DNA of 46,820 bases from Arthrobacter sp. ZGTC131 (GCF_002929275.1 NZ_PJIK01000022.1:1-46820); one strand, 5' to 3'. Positions 17,199 to 26,349 are shown, numbered from the stretch's first letter. Made by a program: numbers and translations. Notes: a model not told the origin generated them from the sequence alone.

Positions 17199-17501
17199 AT
17201 GCAGTTCGACCTAAGTGCAGTGGAGACGGCCACCTTGGTGTTCATCGGAACCTTGGCTTTTGCCCTGGTGCTCGTCTTGTTCGTGGCGGCGGCGGCCTTC
17301 GCCGCGCTGATCCTGGTGGGCGTGGGGCGGCTCGCATGGCTGATCGTGGCCGGCACGCTGGTGGGCCTGGTCCATGGCATCAACGATTCGTGGGACAGGC
17401 TGGTGCACCATGCCTCCACAGTCGAGCTCCCGGGCGACTTTCAGGGCCAGCCATCCCCTAGCACGGGTACTTACCCGCGAGTAGCATTGAGGGACAGCTG
17501 A
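17199..17501 (+). CDS. Small membrane protein
   Basis: A 100-residue protein with two hydrophobic segments (residues about 11-33 and 34-56), ending in a hydrophilic tail. The segment TLVFIGTLAFALVLVLFVAAAAFAALILVGVGRLAWLIVAG closely resembles the N-terminus of the protein at 21364-22227, so the two are paralogous over the membrane part. GGGGGAAG precedes the ATG. No function known. Confidence 0.7.
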   Translation: MQFDLSAVETATLVFIGTLAFALVLVLFVAAAAFAALILVGVGRLAWLIVAGTLVGLVHGINDSWDRLVHHASTVELPGDFQGQPSPSTGTYPRVALRDS

Positions 17502-17564
17502 AGGGTTCTCCACCCGCGGCGGACCCAGGGCTTGAGCCGGTCATCCGGTTAGAGGAGATGCCCC

Positions 17565-19610
17565 GTGAGCTCCGCCACTGACAGTCAGGCCACCGAGGAT
17601 CCAGCCCGGGCCAAGGGCCCCGGCACCATCCCGCCCATCGACAGCCCCGCGTCCGAAACACCGGTCGCCGCCGAGAAGCTCGGGGCCGGTGCCTCCGCCG
17701 AGGACGCCCGCGCCATTGCCGAAGCGGCGCGCGAAACCGAATGGGGCAGGCCCAGCTTCGCTAAAGGCCTGTACCTCGGCAGCTTTGACCTGGGCCTCAT
17801 CCACCCGTGGCCTGCGGCCAGGGCAGAGGACGTGGAACGAGGCGAGGCCTTTATGGAGCGGCTCACGGAATTCTGCCGCTCCATGTCCGGCCGCGTGATC
17901 GAGCGCGACGCCAGGATCCCGGACGAATATTTGAGGGGTCTCGCCGAACTCGGCGTGTTCGGCATGAAGATCCCGCTGGAGTACGGCGGCCTGGGCCTTT
18001 CGCTGGTCTACTACGGCCGGGCGCTCGCGCTGCTTGGCTCCGTCCATCCCAGCCTCGGCGCGCTCCTTTCGGCGCACCAGTCCATCGGCGTCCCTGAGCC
18101 GGTCAAGGTGTTCGGCACGCCGGAGCAGAAGCAGGAATACCTGCCGCGCTGCGCGGCCGGGGCCATCACCGCGTTCCTGCTCACCGAGCCGGACGTCGGC
18201 AGCGACCCCGCCCGGATGGGCAGCACCGCTGTTCCCACGGACGACAGCGAAGCGTACGTCCTGGACGGCGTGAAGCTTTGGACGACGAACGGCGTGATTG
18301 CCGAGCTGGTGGTGGTGATGGCCGTGGTGCCGCGCCACACCGACGCCGACGGGGCCGTCCACAAGGGCGGAATCACCGCCTTCGTGGTGGAGATGGACTC
18401 CCCCGGGATCACCGTGGAAAACCGCAACGCTTTCATGGGCCTGCGGGGAATCGAGAATGGCGTCACCAGGTTCCACCAGGTCAGGGTTCCGGCAGCCAAC
18501 AGGCTGGGCCGAGAGGGCCAGGGACTGAAGATCGCCCTCACTACGCTCAACACGGGGCGGCTGTCCCTCCCGGCACTCTGTGTCGCCACCGGCCGCTGGA
18601 GCCTGAAAATCGCCCGCGAATGGTCCAACGCGCGTACCCAGTGGGGCCGGCCGGTGGGCAAGCACGAGGCAGTGGGCAAGAAGATCGCTTTCATTGCCGC
18701 CACGGCCTTCGCCCTGGATGCGGTGTTCGAGCTCTGCGCGGAAATGGCGGACGCGGGGCAGAAGGACATTCGGATCGAGGCCGCGCTGGCCAAACTGTGG
18801 TCCACCGAGATCAGCTGCCGGATCGCCGACGAGCTGGTGCAGATCCGCGGCGGGCGCGGTTTCGAGACTGCCGATTCGCTGGAGGCCCGCGGCGAACGGG
18901 CTGTCCCCGCGGAGCAGCAGCTTCGCGACCTCCGCATCAACAGGATCTTCGAGGGCTCCTCGGAGATCATGAAGCTGCTGATCGCCCGCGAGGCCGTGGA
19001 CGCCCACCTTGCCGCCGCAGGAGACCTGGCCTCCGCCGAAGCGAGCCTGTCAGACAAGGCGCGCGCCGCCGTCGGGGCTTCCGGTTTTTACGCGAAGTGG
19101 CTGCCGAAACTGGTGGCCGGGGCGGGCATGGACCCGCGTTCCTACAGCGAGTTCGGCCGGCTGGCCAAGCAGCTCCGTTTCGTGGAGCGGTCCTCGCGGC
19201 GGCTGGCCCGGCAGACGTTCTACGGCATGGGCCGCTGGCAGGCCGGGCTCGAGCACAAGCAGGCGTTCCTGGGGCGGATCGTGGACATCGGCGCCGAGCT
19301 CTTCGCGATGGCGGCGTCCTGCTCGCGGGCGGAGATGCTGCTCCGCACGGCGCCGGAGCGCGGGGCCACCGCGTTCGAACTCGCCGAGGCCTTCTGCGAA
19401 CAGGCGCGCGTTCGCGTGGACGAATACTTCGACCAGCTGTGGAGGAACACCGACGACGGCGACCGACAGCTTTCGCGAAAGGTCCTCGCCGGCGGCTACG
19501 AGTGGCTTGAGGCAGGGGTTCTGGACCAGTCCGAGGGCACCGGGCCGTGGATCGCCGACGCGTCCCCCCGGGCGACGGTGAAGGAGAATCTGCACCGCAC
19601 GTACCGGTGA
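17565..19610 (+). CDS. Acyl-CoA dehydrogenase, long form
   Basis: A 681-residue FAD-dependent acyl-CoA dehydrogenase for the first step of fatty acid beta-oxidation. The catalytic core spans about residues 80-460: AFLLTEPDVGSDP (FAD/substrate loop), LWTTNG, MGLRGIENG, QWGRPVGKHEAVGKK and the C-terminal RGGRGFETADSL and RINRIFEGSSEIMKLLIARE. The last 200 residues form an extra domain like that of very-long-chain/ACAD9-type enzymes. The N-terminal 45 residues are low-complexity. The GTG at 17565 follows an AGAGGAGA ribosome binding site. No electron-transfer partner gene is adjacent. Confidence 0.93.
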   Translation: MSSATDSQATEDPARAKGPGTIPPIDSPASETPVAAEKLGAGASAEDARAIAEAARETEWGRPSFAKGLYLGSFDLGLIHPWPAARAEDVERGEAFMERLTEFCRSMSGRVIERDARIPDEYLRGLAELGVFGMKIPLEYGGLGLSLVYYGRALALLGSVHPSLGALLSAHQSIGVPEPVKVFGTPEQKQEYLPRCAAGAITAFLLTEPDVGSDPARMGSTAVPTDDSEAYVLDGVKLWTTNGVIAELVVVMAVVPRHTDADGAVHKGGITAFVVEMDSPGITVENRNAFMGLRGIENGVTRFHQVRVPAANRLGREGQGLKIALTTLNTGRLSLPALCVATGRWSLKIAREWSNARTQWGRPVGKHEAVGKKIAFIAATAFALDAVFELCAEMADAGQKDIRIEAALAKLWSTEISCRIADELVQIRGGRGFETADSLEARGERAVPAEQQLRDLRINRIFEGSSEIMKLLIAREAVDAHLAAAGDLASAEASLSDKARAAVGASGFYAKWLPKLVAGAGMDPRSYSEFGRLAKQLRFVERSSRRLARQTFYGMGRWQAGLEHKQAFLGRIVDIGAELFAMAASCSRAEMLLRTAPERGATAFELAEAFCEQARVRVDEYFDQLWRNTDDGDRQLSRKVLAGGYEWLEAGVLDQSEGTGPWIADASPRATVKENLHRTYR

Positions 19611-19788
19611 TCATGCAGGCAACAGGCCTCCCAACTGGAAGGACGGCGCGGAAACCCAAATACTAAGCTTCCTTGCTATCGGTCATTGAACGGAGTTAGC
19701 TAGAAGTGAGGCCAGGGCCGCAGCCTAGGCATTGCGTTGCCCGGCTTAGACCTTGAGCCTGGTCCGTCCAATGAAAGTGAGAAGTTCC

Positions 19789-20742
19789 ATGAGCAACTCA
19801 ATAGGCTCCGAGGACAGACGCCCCCGCCGCACCTCCGGCGCACAGCGCATGCCCGGTGATCAGCGCATTCCCGGCGAGCAGAACGCCGCCGAAGCGAACC
19901 CCGCCGAGCCCCGCACCGAAGCCACGCCCGTCTACGACGCCACGCAGGCCCGCGGCACGGGCGGCGGCCGTACGGCGACCGGCGGTACACCCGGGGACAC
20001 CGACACCAGGACCCTGGACACAAGGGACACAGACGCCCGGAACAGGGACGCCGCCCACCGCGATCTCAGCGACAGGGACCCCAGGGAACCGTACGCCGAG
20101 CGGGATTACACCCCCGACGCCGGCTCCGCCGACACCCCCCACACTGATCCCGGCCTCGCGACGCGGGAGATGGCCGCCGCGCGCGAAAAGGAGGCTTTCG
20201 GCGGGGTCAAGGTGGGCTCGGCCTTCTTCGGCTGGTTGGCCGCCACCGGGATGGCCGTGCTCCTGACGGCCCTGGTCGGGGCAGCCGGAACGGCCGTTAG
20301 CCTCGCGACGAACACCGATGTCAACGTGGCGGTCGGCCAGGCGGCTTCGGACCAGACGGTCGGCATCGTGGGCATCGTCGTGCTGCTCGTCATCCTCTTC
20401 GTCTCCTACTACAGCGGAGGCTACGTGGCTGGGCGGATGGCCCGCTTCAACGGAGCCAAGCAGGGCATGATGGTGTGGATCTGGGCACTCATCGCCGCCG
20501 TCGTGGTGGCGGTGCTGGGAATGATCGCCGGTGAGCGGTTCAACATCCTGGCCCAGCTGAACAGCTTCCCGCGCATTCCCGTCAACGAGGGCCAGCTCAC
20601 CACCACCGGCATCATCGCCGCCGTCGTGGTTGCAGCAGTGGCGCTGGTGGGCGCCGTCCTGGGCGGCCTGGCCGGCATGCACTTCCACCGCAAGGTGGAC
20701 CGTGCCGGGTTCACCCCCACGGCGGACTATGAGGAGCGTTAG
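19789..20742 (+). CDS. Membrane protein with disordered charged N-terminus
   Basis: A 317-residue protein. The first 130 residues are disordered and rich in R, D, T and P, with irregular repeats (DTDTRTLDTRDTDARNRD). Four hydrophobic segments follow: AFFGWLAATGMAVLLTALVG, VGIVGIVVLLVILFVSYYSG, MVWIWALIAAVVVAVLGM and IIAAVVVAAVALVGAVLGGLAG. The ATG at 19789 is chosen for the AGTGAGAAG just upstream. No family recognised; it may be an envelope stress or membrane-organising protein, which is speculation. Confidence 0.75.
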   Translation: MSNSIGSEDRRPRRTSGAQRMPGDQRIPGEQNAAEANPAEPRTEATPVYDATQARGTGGGRTATGGTPGDTDTRTLDTRDTDARNRDAAHRDLSDRDPREPYAERDYTPDAGSADTPHTDPGLATREMAAAREKEAFGGVKVGSAFFGWLAATGMAVLLTALVGAAGTAVSLATNTDVNVAVGQAASDQTVGIVGIVVLLVILFVSYYSGGYVAGRMARFNGAKQGMMVWIWALIAAVVVAVLGMIAGERFNILAQLNSFPRIPVNEGQLTTTGIIAAVVVAAVALVGAVLGGLAGMHFHRKVDRAGFTPTADYEER

Positions 20743-20748
20743 CGGCCG

Positions 20749-21156
20749 CTACGTCTGGTGAAGGACGACGGCGTCGAGGTAGTACCAGCGGCGGTCCACC
20801 CTAAGGAACCGGCTGGTTTCGTGGTGGACCCCGCGCTCCCCGTCCTGCCGGAAATGCGCCTTGAACTCGACTTTTCCTTCGGTGTCGAGCGGACCGCCCC
20901 TCCCGGTGGACACGATGTCCAGGCGGCGCCATTCGAGTCCCGGATCGAGCTCCAGTTCGGTGGGCCGCGTGTCCGGATGCCAGGTTTTCAGCAGGTAGTC
21001 GGCGTCGAGGAGCACAAAGGCGCTGTAGCGGGAACGCATCAGCTGCTCTGCAGTCGCCGCCTCCGCTGATCCGCTGTGGAACCGGCCGCAGCAGTCTGCA
21101 TACTGCTCGCCGGAGAGGCACGGGCAATTGCCGGCGAAGGCTTGGTGCTGGGTCAT
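20749..21156 (-). CDS. YchJ/UPF0225 family protein with SEC-C zinc motif
   Basis: A 135-residue YchJ-type protein. It starts with the SEC-C-like zinc motif CPCLSGEQYADCCGRFH (C-x-C and CC), followed by the NTF2-like domain (EQLMRSRYSAFVLLDADYLLKTWHPDTRP, VEFKAHFRQDG, HHETSRFLRVDRRWYYLDA). Role unknown. It converges on the membrane protein to its left with only 6 nt between stop codons. Confidence 0.92.
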   Translation of the reverse strand: MTQHQAFAGNCPCLSGEQYADCCGRFHSGSAEAATAEQLMRSRYSAFVLLDADYLLKTWHPDTRPTELELDPGLEWRRLDIVSTGRGGPLDTEGKVEFKAHFRQDGERGVHHETSRFLRVDRRWYYLDAVVLHQT

Positions 21157-21363
21157 GGCATCCCTGAAAGTGTCGAGTCCGCTTGTTGGTTCTGACTATA
21201 GGCCTCCGTGGGCGGGCGGATCCGATAACAGCTTCGAAACAACGCCCGGCGGGGCTTGCCTAGCGGGCACGTCGGCAGTAAATAGTCCGTATGGTGGTTA
21301 GGGGCTGTTGTCCGCCGCGGTGCGGACGGGCACGGTGGCCGCAGGCTGTGTAAGGAGGGTGAA

Positions 21364-22227
21364 GTGGAAGATCCGACAACGATCGCACTTAATCTGACCT
21401 TTTTCGGCACGCTTGGTGTGGCATTCGTCATGTTCATTGGCATGTTCATCCTTGTGGTGGCCACGTTGGTGATCGCTGGTGTGGGACGCCTGGTTGCGCT
21501 GATTGTGATGGCCATGTTTGGCCGCTTCCCCGGGAACGACACCGTCGAAGTGGTCCGGCTGCCCGTAGGCACGCAATCGTCCGCAGGCGCTGCAGCCGCT
21601 GAGGCCCCGGCGGCCCGCCAGGAACGCCCCGCAAAACTACCGAAGTCGCCGCGCCCTGCGCGGGAACCGCGCCCCCCGCACGACTGGAAGAGGCTCCTGA
21701 GCCGCGCCGGGCTCGAAGAGTCGCTCCGCACCGCCGTCGTTCATCACCCGCTGCTGGCTGCCGCCCGGCCGGTGCCGCCCGTCCTGGCGAAGGACTGGGC
21801 CGCCGCGGTGGCTGCCGCCGATGCCAGGGCCGTGGCCCGCGCCAGGGCTGCCGTCCCGGAGATCAAGGTCGCCGGCCCTGACCGCGGCGGACGCGGTGTG
21901 GCAGCGGACGGCGTGGTGAAGGTCGCGCCGCTGGTTGAGACCGCCCTGCACACCGGGGCACTGCACGCGGGAGCACCGCAGACGGCGGGGGCTGTAAGCA
22001 CGGAGGCGCCGCGCTCCGCGGCTGTGAACACCGAAGGCCCGAGCAAACAGACTCCCGCGCCGGGCGGGACGGGAACCAAGGGCGCGCCGGTACGTTCCGC
22101 GCTGGCCCTGTCCGCCCAGCCTCCGCGGCCGGCGAGGAAGCCCGCCGCGGCAGGGCACATGGCCGTCCTGGACACCGGCTCCATGGTCTCGTTGGCACAG
22201 CACGAGGACGCCCGCGTCCGCTCCTGA
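21364..22227 (+). CDS. Membrane protein with long Ala/Pro-rich cytoplasmic tail
   Basis: A 287-residue protein. Residues 10-52 form two membrane segments (FFGTLGVAFVMFIGMFILVVATLVIAGVGRLVALIVMAMFG) resembling the small protein at 17199-17501. The remaining 230 residues are Ala/Pro/Arg-rich and probably disordered, with repeats such as TAGAVSTEAPRSAAVNTEGP. The GTG start has a strong AAGGAGGGTGAA site. No function recognised. Confidence 0.75.
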   Translation: MEDPTTIALNLTFFGTLGVAFVMFIGMFILVVATLVIAGVGRLVALIVMAMFGRFPGNDTVEVVRLPVGTQSSAGAAAAEAPAARQERPAKLPKSPRPAREPRPPHDWKRLLSRAGLEESLRTAVVHHPLLAAARPVPPVLAKDWAAAVAAADARAVARARAAVPEIKVAGPDRGGRGVAADGVVKVAPLVETALHTGALHAGAPQTAGAVSTEAPRSAAVNTEGPSKQTPAPGGTGTKGAPVRSALALSAQPPRPARKPAAAGHMAVLDTGSMVSLAQHEDARVRS

Positions 22228-22300
22228 CGCGGCAGCTGTCCCCGGCGCTCGGGTACGGCGGCTGATGGGCGCTGCCGGCAGAATGACCTGCCCGCATCCC

Positions 22301-22329
22301 TTACCCTGAGCAACCATCTCCGCTAGCGT
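22301..22329 (+). promoter_or_regulatory. Candidate leaderless promoter for the aldo/keto reductase
   Basis: TTACCC (22301-22306), 17-nt spacer, TAGCGT (22324-22329), then seven bases before the ATG at 22337. This spacing predicts a transcript starting at or next to the A of the ATG, and there is no ribosome binding site. Confidence 0.45.
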
Positions 22330-22336
22330 GAAACCC

Positions 22337-23341
22337 ATGGAATTCAGATACCTCGGAAACAGCGGCTTCAAGATCTCGGAAATCACGTTCGGCAACTGGC
22401 TGACCCACGGCTCGCAGGTGGAGAACGACGTCGCCACCCAGTGCGTGCGGGCAGCGCTCGACGCCGGCATCAGCACCTTTGACACGGCTGACGTCTACGC
22501 CAACACCGCAGCTGAGACGGTCCTCGGCGAAGCGCTGAAGGGTGAACGCCGCCAGTCCGTGGAGATTTTCACCAAGGTTTTCGGGCCAACGGGCCCCAAG
22601 GGGAAGAACGACCTAGGACTCTCACGCAAGCACATCATGGAATCCATCGACGGCTCCCTGACCAGGCTGCAGACGGACTACGTCGACCTGTACCAGGCGC
22701 ACCGCTACGACTTCGAGACGCCGCTGGAGGAGACCATGCAGGCGTTCGCGGACATCGTGAGGCAGGGCAAGGCGCTGTACATCGGGGTCAGCGAGTGGAC
22801 CGCTGAACAGCTGCGGAACGGTCACGCGCTGGCGAAGGACCTGGGCTTCCAGCTGATCTCCAACCAGCCGCAGTACTCCATGCTGTGGCGCGTCATCGAG
22901 GAGGAGGTCGTCCCGGCGTCGGAAGAACTGGGCATCTCCCAGATCGTTTGGTCCCCCATGGCGCAGGGCGTGCTGAGCGGCAAATATCTGCCCGGCCAGC
23001 CGCTCCCCGAAGGGAGCCGCGCCACCGACGACAAGGGCGGCGCCAAGATGATCCAGCGCTGGATGCGCGATGACGTCCTGACCGGCGTGCAGCAGCTCAA
23101 GCCCATCGCCGACGAAGCCGGACTGACCATGCCGCAGCTTGCCGTTGCCTGGGTGCTGCAGAACCCCAATGTGACCTCGGCCATCATCGGCGCTTCCCGT
23201 CCCGAACAGATTGCGGACAGTGCTGCGGCTGCCGGCGTCAGGCTGGAACCGCAGGTCCTGAAGAAGATCGATGACGCCATAGGTTCACTCGCCGAGCGGG
23301 ATCCCGCCCAGACAAAATCCCCCGCAACGCGCGAAGCCTAG
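22337..23341 (+). CDS. Aldo/keto reductase
   Basis: A 334-residue NADPH-dependent aldo/keto reductase of the Kv-beta-like (AKR6) type. The catalytic tetrad is visible: Asp49 and Tyr54 in FDTADVYA, Lys80 in IFTKVFG, His122 in YQAHRYD. NADP-binding residues are in IIGASRPEQI. The ATG at 22337 is preferred over a GTG three codons earlier: MEFRYLGNSGFKIS is the family start, and TTACCC-17-TAGCGT (22301-22329) puts the transcription start at this ATG. The following SDR gene begins 8 nt after its stop and is probably co-transcribed. Confidence 0.93.
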   Translation: MEFRYLGNSGFKISEITFGNWLTHGSQVENDVATQCVRAALDAGISTFDTADVYANTAAETVLGEALKGERRQSVEIFTKVFGPTGPKGKNDLGLSRKHIMESIDGSLTRLQTDYVDLYQAHRYDFETPLEETMQAFADIVRQGKALYIGVSEWTAEQLRNGHALAKDLGFQLISNQPQYSMLWRVIEEEVVPASEELGISQIVWSPMAQGVLSGKYLPGQPLPEGSRATDDKGGAKMIQRWMRDDVLTGVQQLKPIADEAGLTMPQLAVAWVLQNPNVTSAIIGASRPEQIADSAAAAGVRLEPQVLKKIDDAIGSLAERDPAQTKSPATREA

Positions 23342-23349
23342 GACCGGCC

Positions 23350-24201
23350 GTGACAGACCTTCCCGACCTTGCGGTCACAGGCTCTACGGGCGTCCTCGGC
23401 GAAATGGTGGCCCGTCAGCTGGCCGAAACCGGATTCTCGCAGCGGCTGCTGGTGCGCGGCGCCGGCCGCGCACCAGAGCTGGACAACGCACCTCCCGTCC
23501 TGGTCAGCTATGCCGACCCCGGGCTTTCGCGCCCGGCGCTGGAGGGGGTGAAGACCCTGTTCATGGTCTCGGCGGCCGAGGCGGAGGACCGGCTGCAGCA
23601 GCACTACGCGTTCGTGGACGCCGCCGCCGCTGCCGGCGTGCAGCACATCGTCTATACGTCGTTCTTCGGCGCGGCACCGGACTGCACGTTCACCCTGGGC
23701 CGGGACCACTACGCCACCGAGGAGCGGATCCGCGCCTCGGGGATGTCCTTCACGTTCCTGCGGAACAACTTCTACCTGGACTTCCTGCCGAAGCTGGCCG
23801 GGGAGGACGGCGTGATCCGCGGCCCGGCCCGCGACGGCGTCATGGCGGCCGTGGCCCGGGAGGACATCGCCCGGAGCGCGGTGGCGGTACTCCGCGATCC
23901 GGCCGTGCACGCCGGGTTCACCTACAACCTCACGGGCCCTGAGAACATCTCCCTGGCGTATGCGGCCGAAGTGCTCACCCGGACCACCGGCCGGACCGTC
24001 ACGTACCACGACGAAACCCTGGAGGAGGCGTATTCGTCCCGGGCCTCGTACGGGGCTCCCGCCTGGCAGGTGAAGGCCTGGGTCAGCACGTACGCGGCGA
24101 TCGCCGCCGGTGAACTGGCCGGGCCGACGTCGGATGTGCACGGGCTGACCGGGCAGGACCCGATCAGACTCGAGGAGTGCGCGAAACTGCCCCAGCTCTA
24201 G
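23350..24201 (+). CDS. NmrA-like SDR (NAD(P)H:quinone oxidoreductase type)
   Basis: A 283-residue atypical short-chain dehydrogenase. The N-terminal Rossmann motif is VTGSTGVLGEMVARQL; VYTSFFGAAPDCTFTLGRDHYATEERIRASGMSFTFLRNNFYLDFLP is typical of the QorB/NmrA subgroup. These proteins bind NADP(H) as quinone reductases or redox sensors. The GTG start lies 8 nt after the aldo/keto reductase stop, suggesting joint expression. Confidence 0.9.
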   Translation: MTDLPDLAVTGSTGVLGEMVARQLAETGFSQRLLVRGAGRAPELDNAPPVLVSYADPGLSRPALEGVKTLFMVSAAEAEDRLQQHYAFVDAAAAAGVQHIVYTSFFGAAPDCTFTLGRDHYATEERIRASGMSFTFLRNNFYLDFLPKLAGEDGVIRGPARDGVMAAVAREDIARSAVAVLRDPAVHAGFTYNLTGPENISLAYAAEVLTRTTGRTVTYHDETLEEAYSSRASYGAPAWQVKAWVSTYAAIAAGELAGPTSDVHGLTGQDPIRLEECAKLPQL

Positions 24202-24304
24202 CCGGCGGCACGGGCTCGCGGCACGGGCGGACGGGCGGACGGCGCGCGGGACGGCGGACCGACGGCGGCGGCCGAGGGCAGTGGCGGGCGCAGGGAAAGG
24301 GCTG

Positions 24305-24333
24305 TTGACGCTCCGGCGGGGGCGGCGTAAACC
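24305..24333 (+). promoter_or_regulatory. Sigma-70-type promoter before the molybdoenzyme gene
   Basis: TTGACG (24305-24310), 17-nt spacer, TAAACC (24328-24333). An AGGAGGG ribosome binding sequence follows at 24335-24341, close behind the -10 box. Its distance to the first valid start codon (24381) is 39 nt; see the finding on the GTC codon at 24351. Confidence 0.5.
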
Positions 24334-24380
24334 TAGGAGGGAGCACGCCTGTCAGCAGCACCGAGCAGAATCGCAATGCC

Positions 24381-25490
24381 ATGACCAAGCTGATCTACCG
24401 ACGCCGCCAGCCCGTCCGGCCCAGGCCGCATCCAGGGGAACCCACGCACGGCCCGCTCACCCAGGACGAGCTGCAGCTTGCCGCGCGGAACCATTCGATG
24501 CCGCTGGAAGCCCTCCGCGAGGACGTGACGCCGCCCGGAATGCACTACGTCCTGACGCACTTCGATATTCCGCAGATCAGGGACGGATCCTGGCACCTGC
24601 GGATCGGCGGCGCCGTGGAGATGGCGACGGAACTGAGCCTGGCCGCGCTCAAGAAGGACCCGGCCATCAGCGTCCCGGTGACGCTTGAGTGCGCCGGCAA
24701 CGGGCGCTCGCTGCTGAAGCCGCGGCCGCTCAGCCAGCCGTGGGTCCTCGAGGGCGTGGGCACGGCCGTGTGGACGGGCGTCCCCCTGGCCTATCTGCTG
24801 GCGCAGGCGCGCGTGGAACCCGAAGCCGTCGAGGTGGTGTTTACCGGTGTGGACGAAGGCTTCCAGGGCGGCGTCCGCCAGCAGTACGCGCGGAGCCTGC
24901 CCATCGCGGAGGCGCTGCGTCCCGACGTCGTGCTGGCCTACAAGATGAACGGCAGCGAGCTGCCGCCCCAGCACGGCTACCCGCTGCGGCTGGTGGTTCC
25001 CGGCTGGTACGGAATGGCCAGCGTCAAATGGCTGCAGTCGATCAAGGTTGTGACGGCCCCGTTCACCGGCTTTCAGCAGTCGGTCGCGTACCGCTACCAA
25101 CACAACGCGGACGACGCCGGCACGCCCGTTTCGCGGATCAAGGTCAGGTCGCTGATGGTTCCCCCGGGAGTTCCGGACTTCTTCACGCGGCGCCGCTTCC
25201 TCCCCCGCGGCCCGGTCATGCTGCGCGGCCGGGCCTGGTCCGGCGAGGGCGCCGTGACCGGTGTGGAAGTCGGCATCGACGGCAAGTGGGTCCATGCCCA
25301 GCTGGAAAAACCTCTCGGCGCCTTCGCGTGGCGCGGCTGGAGCCTGCCCTGGGTGGCGGATCCCGGCCATCACGAACTTGCCTGCCGTGCCACCGACGCC
25401 AGCGGCGCCGTCCAGCCCCTGGATCAGCAGTGGAACTATCAGGGCATGGGGAACAACGTGGTGCAGCGCGTGCGGGTCACCGTGGAGTAG
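24381..25490 (+). CDS. Sulfite-oxidase-like molybdopterin enzyme
   Basis: A 369-residue protein of the sulfite oxidase/YedY superfamily. The molybdenum ligand Cys is in VTLECAGNGRS; VWTGVPLAYLL, EGFQGGVRQQYARSLP, LPPQHGYPLRLVVPGWYGMASVKWL are cofactor-domain motifs; residues 250-369 form the C-terminal dimerisation domain (VEVGIDGKWVHAQLEKPLGAFAWRGWSLPW). There is no signal peptide or haem domain, so it is cytoplasmic with an unknown electron acceptor. The natural start may be ten codons upstream, where a GTC occupies the place expected for GTG. Substrate could be sulfite or an organic S- or N-oxide. Confidence 0.9.
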   Translation: MTKLIYRRRQPVRPRPHPGEPTHGPLTQDELQLAARNHSMPLEALREDVTPPGMHYVLTHFDIPQIRDGSWHLRIGGAVEMATELSLAALKKDPAISVPVTLECAGNGRSLLKPRPLSQPWVLEGVGTAVWTGVPLAYLLAQARVEPEAVEVVFTGVDEGFQGGVRQQYARSLPIAEALRPDVVLAYKMNGSELPPQHGYPLRLVVPGWYGMASVKWLQSIKVVTAPFTGFQQSVAYRYQHNADDAGTPVSRIKVRSLMVPPGVPDFFTRRRFLPRGPVMLRGRAWSGEGAVTGVEVGIDGKWVHAQLEKPLGAFAWRGWSLPWVADPGHHELACRATDASGAVQPLDQQWNYQGMGNNVVQRVRVTVE

Positions 25491-25523
25491 CCGGTATTTC
25501 AGGCAGCCGGGCGGCAGGTGCTC

Positions 25524-26297
25524 CTAGTGGATGTGGCTGCCGCCGTTGATGTCGATGGTGGTTCCCGTCAGGTAGGCGGACTCCTCCGAGGACAGGAAGG
25601 TGATGACGGCCGCGATCTCTTCCGTGGTGGCGTTGCGGCCCAAGGGGATGCCGGCGTTGATGGCGGCTTCCTGCTCCTCGGTGCTGCCGACGCGGATGTT
25701 CGTGTCCACGGCGCCGGGCGTAATGGCGTTGACGGTCACGCCGGTGGCGCCGATTTCGCGGGCCAGGGCCTTGGTGAATCCCAGGATGGCTGCCTTGGCG
25801 GCCGAGTAGGGGACCTTGCCGAACACGCCGCCGCCGCGCTGGGCGGAAACAGAGGACATGTTGACGATCCGGCCCCAGCCGCTGGCGATCATGTCCGGCA
25901 GGAATGCCTTGGTGACCAGGTAGGTGCCCGTGGAGTTCACGGCCATGACCTTGTTCCAGAGATCCAGCGTGGTTTCCAGGAACGGCACCGGCGAGGTGAT
26001 GCCGGCGATGTTGGCCAAGGCGCCGATCGCGGGAAGCGTGCCGGAAGTGACCTCTGCGGCCACTGCCCTGTAGGCCGCGTTCACGGAGTCCTCATTGGCG
26101 ACGTCGATCTCGTAGCCGAAGGCCGGGACGTTGAATTCGTTGCCGATTTCCGCTGCGACCTTGGCGGACTTCTCGCCGTCGAGGTCCAGGATCACCACTG
26201 CCCAGCCCTGGCTGGCGTAGCGGCGGGCGGTGGTGATGCCGATGCCCCGGTCCGAGGTTGCTCCGGTGAGGACGGCGGTGCGCTGGATGGTGGTCAT
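25524..26297 (-). CDS. SDR-family NAD(P)-dependent oxidoreductase
   Basis: A 257-residue classical short-chain dehydrogenase. The nucleotide motif is TGATSDRGIGITTARRYA; the catalytic residues are the N of ANIAG/AVNSTG, the Ser of NMSSVSAQ and YSAAK; the C-terminus ends SAYLTGTTIDINGGSHIH. Asp in VVILDLDGEK suggests NAD. It lies 52 nt downstream of the TIM-barrel gene, so the two form one operon reading away from the transporter. It probably oxidises or reduces a hydroxyl/keto group of the substrate of this module. ATG at 26297 with AGGAGC upstream. Confidence 0.93.
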   Translation of the reverse strand: MTTIQRTAVLTGATSDRGIGITTARRYASQGWAVVILDLDGEKSAKVAAEIGNEFNVPAFGYEIDVANEDSVNAAYRAVAAEVTSGTLPAIGALANIAGITSPVPFLETTLDLWNKVMAVNSTGTYLVTKAFLPDMIASGWGRIVNMSSVSAQRGGGVFGKVPYSAAKAAILGFTKALAREIGATGVTVNAITPGAVDTNIRVGSTEEQEAAINAGIPLGRNATTEEIAAVITFLSSEESAYLTGTTIDINGGSHIH

Positions 26298-26349
26298 GAT
26301 GCTCCTTGTTTTTTGCTGTTGCTTGTCTTGCGGGTTGGGTGAGGCGGGT

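Noticed and set aside
17541-19007. Long minus-strand frame opposite the acyl-CoA dehydrogenase
   Set aside because: Shadow frame without family similarity; the plus strand has all dehydrogenase motifs.
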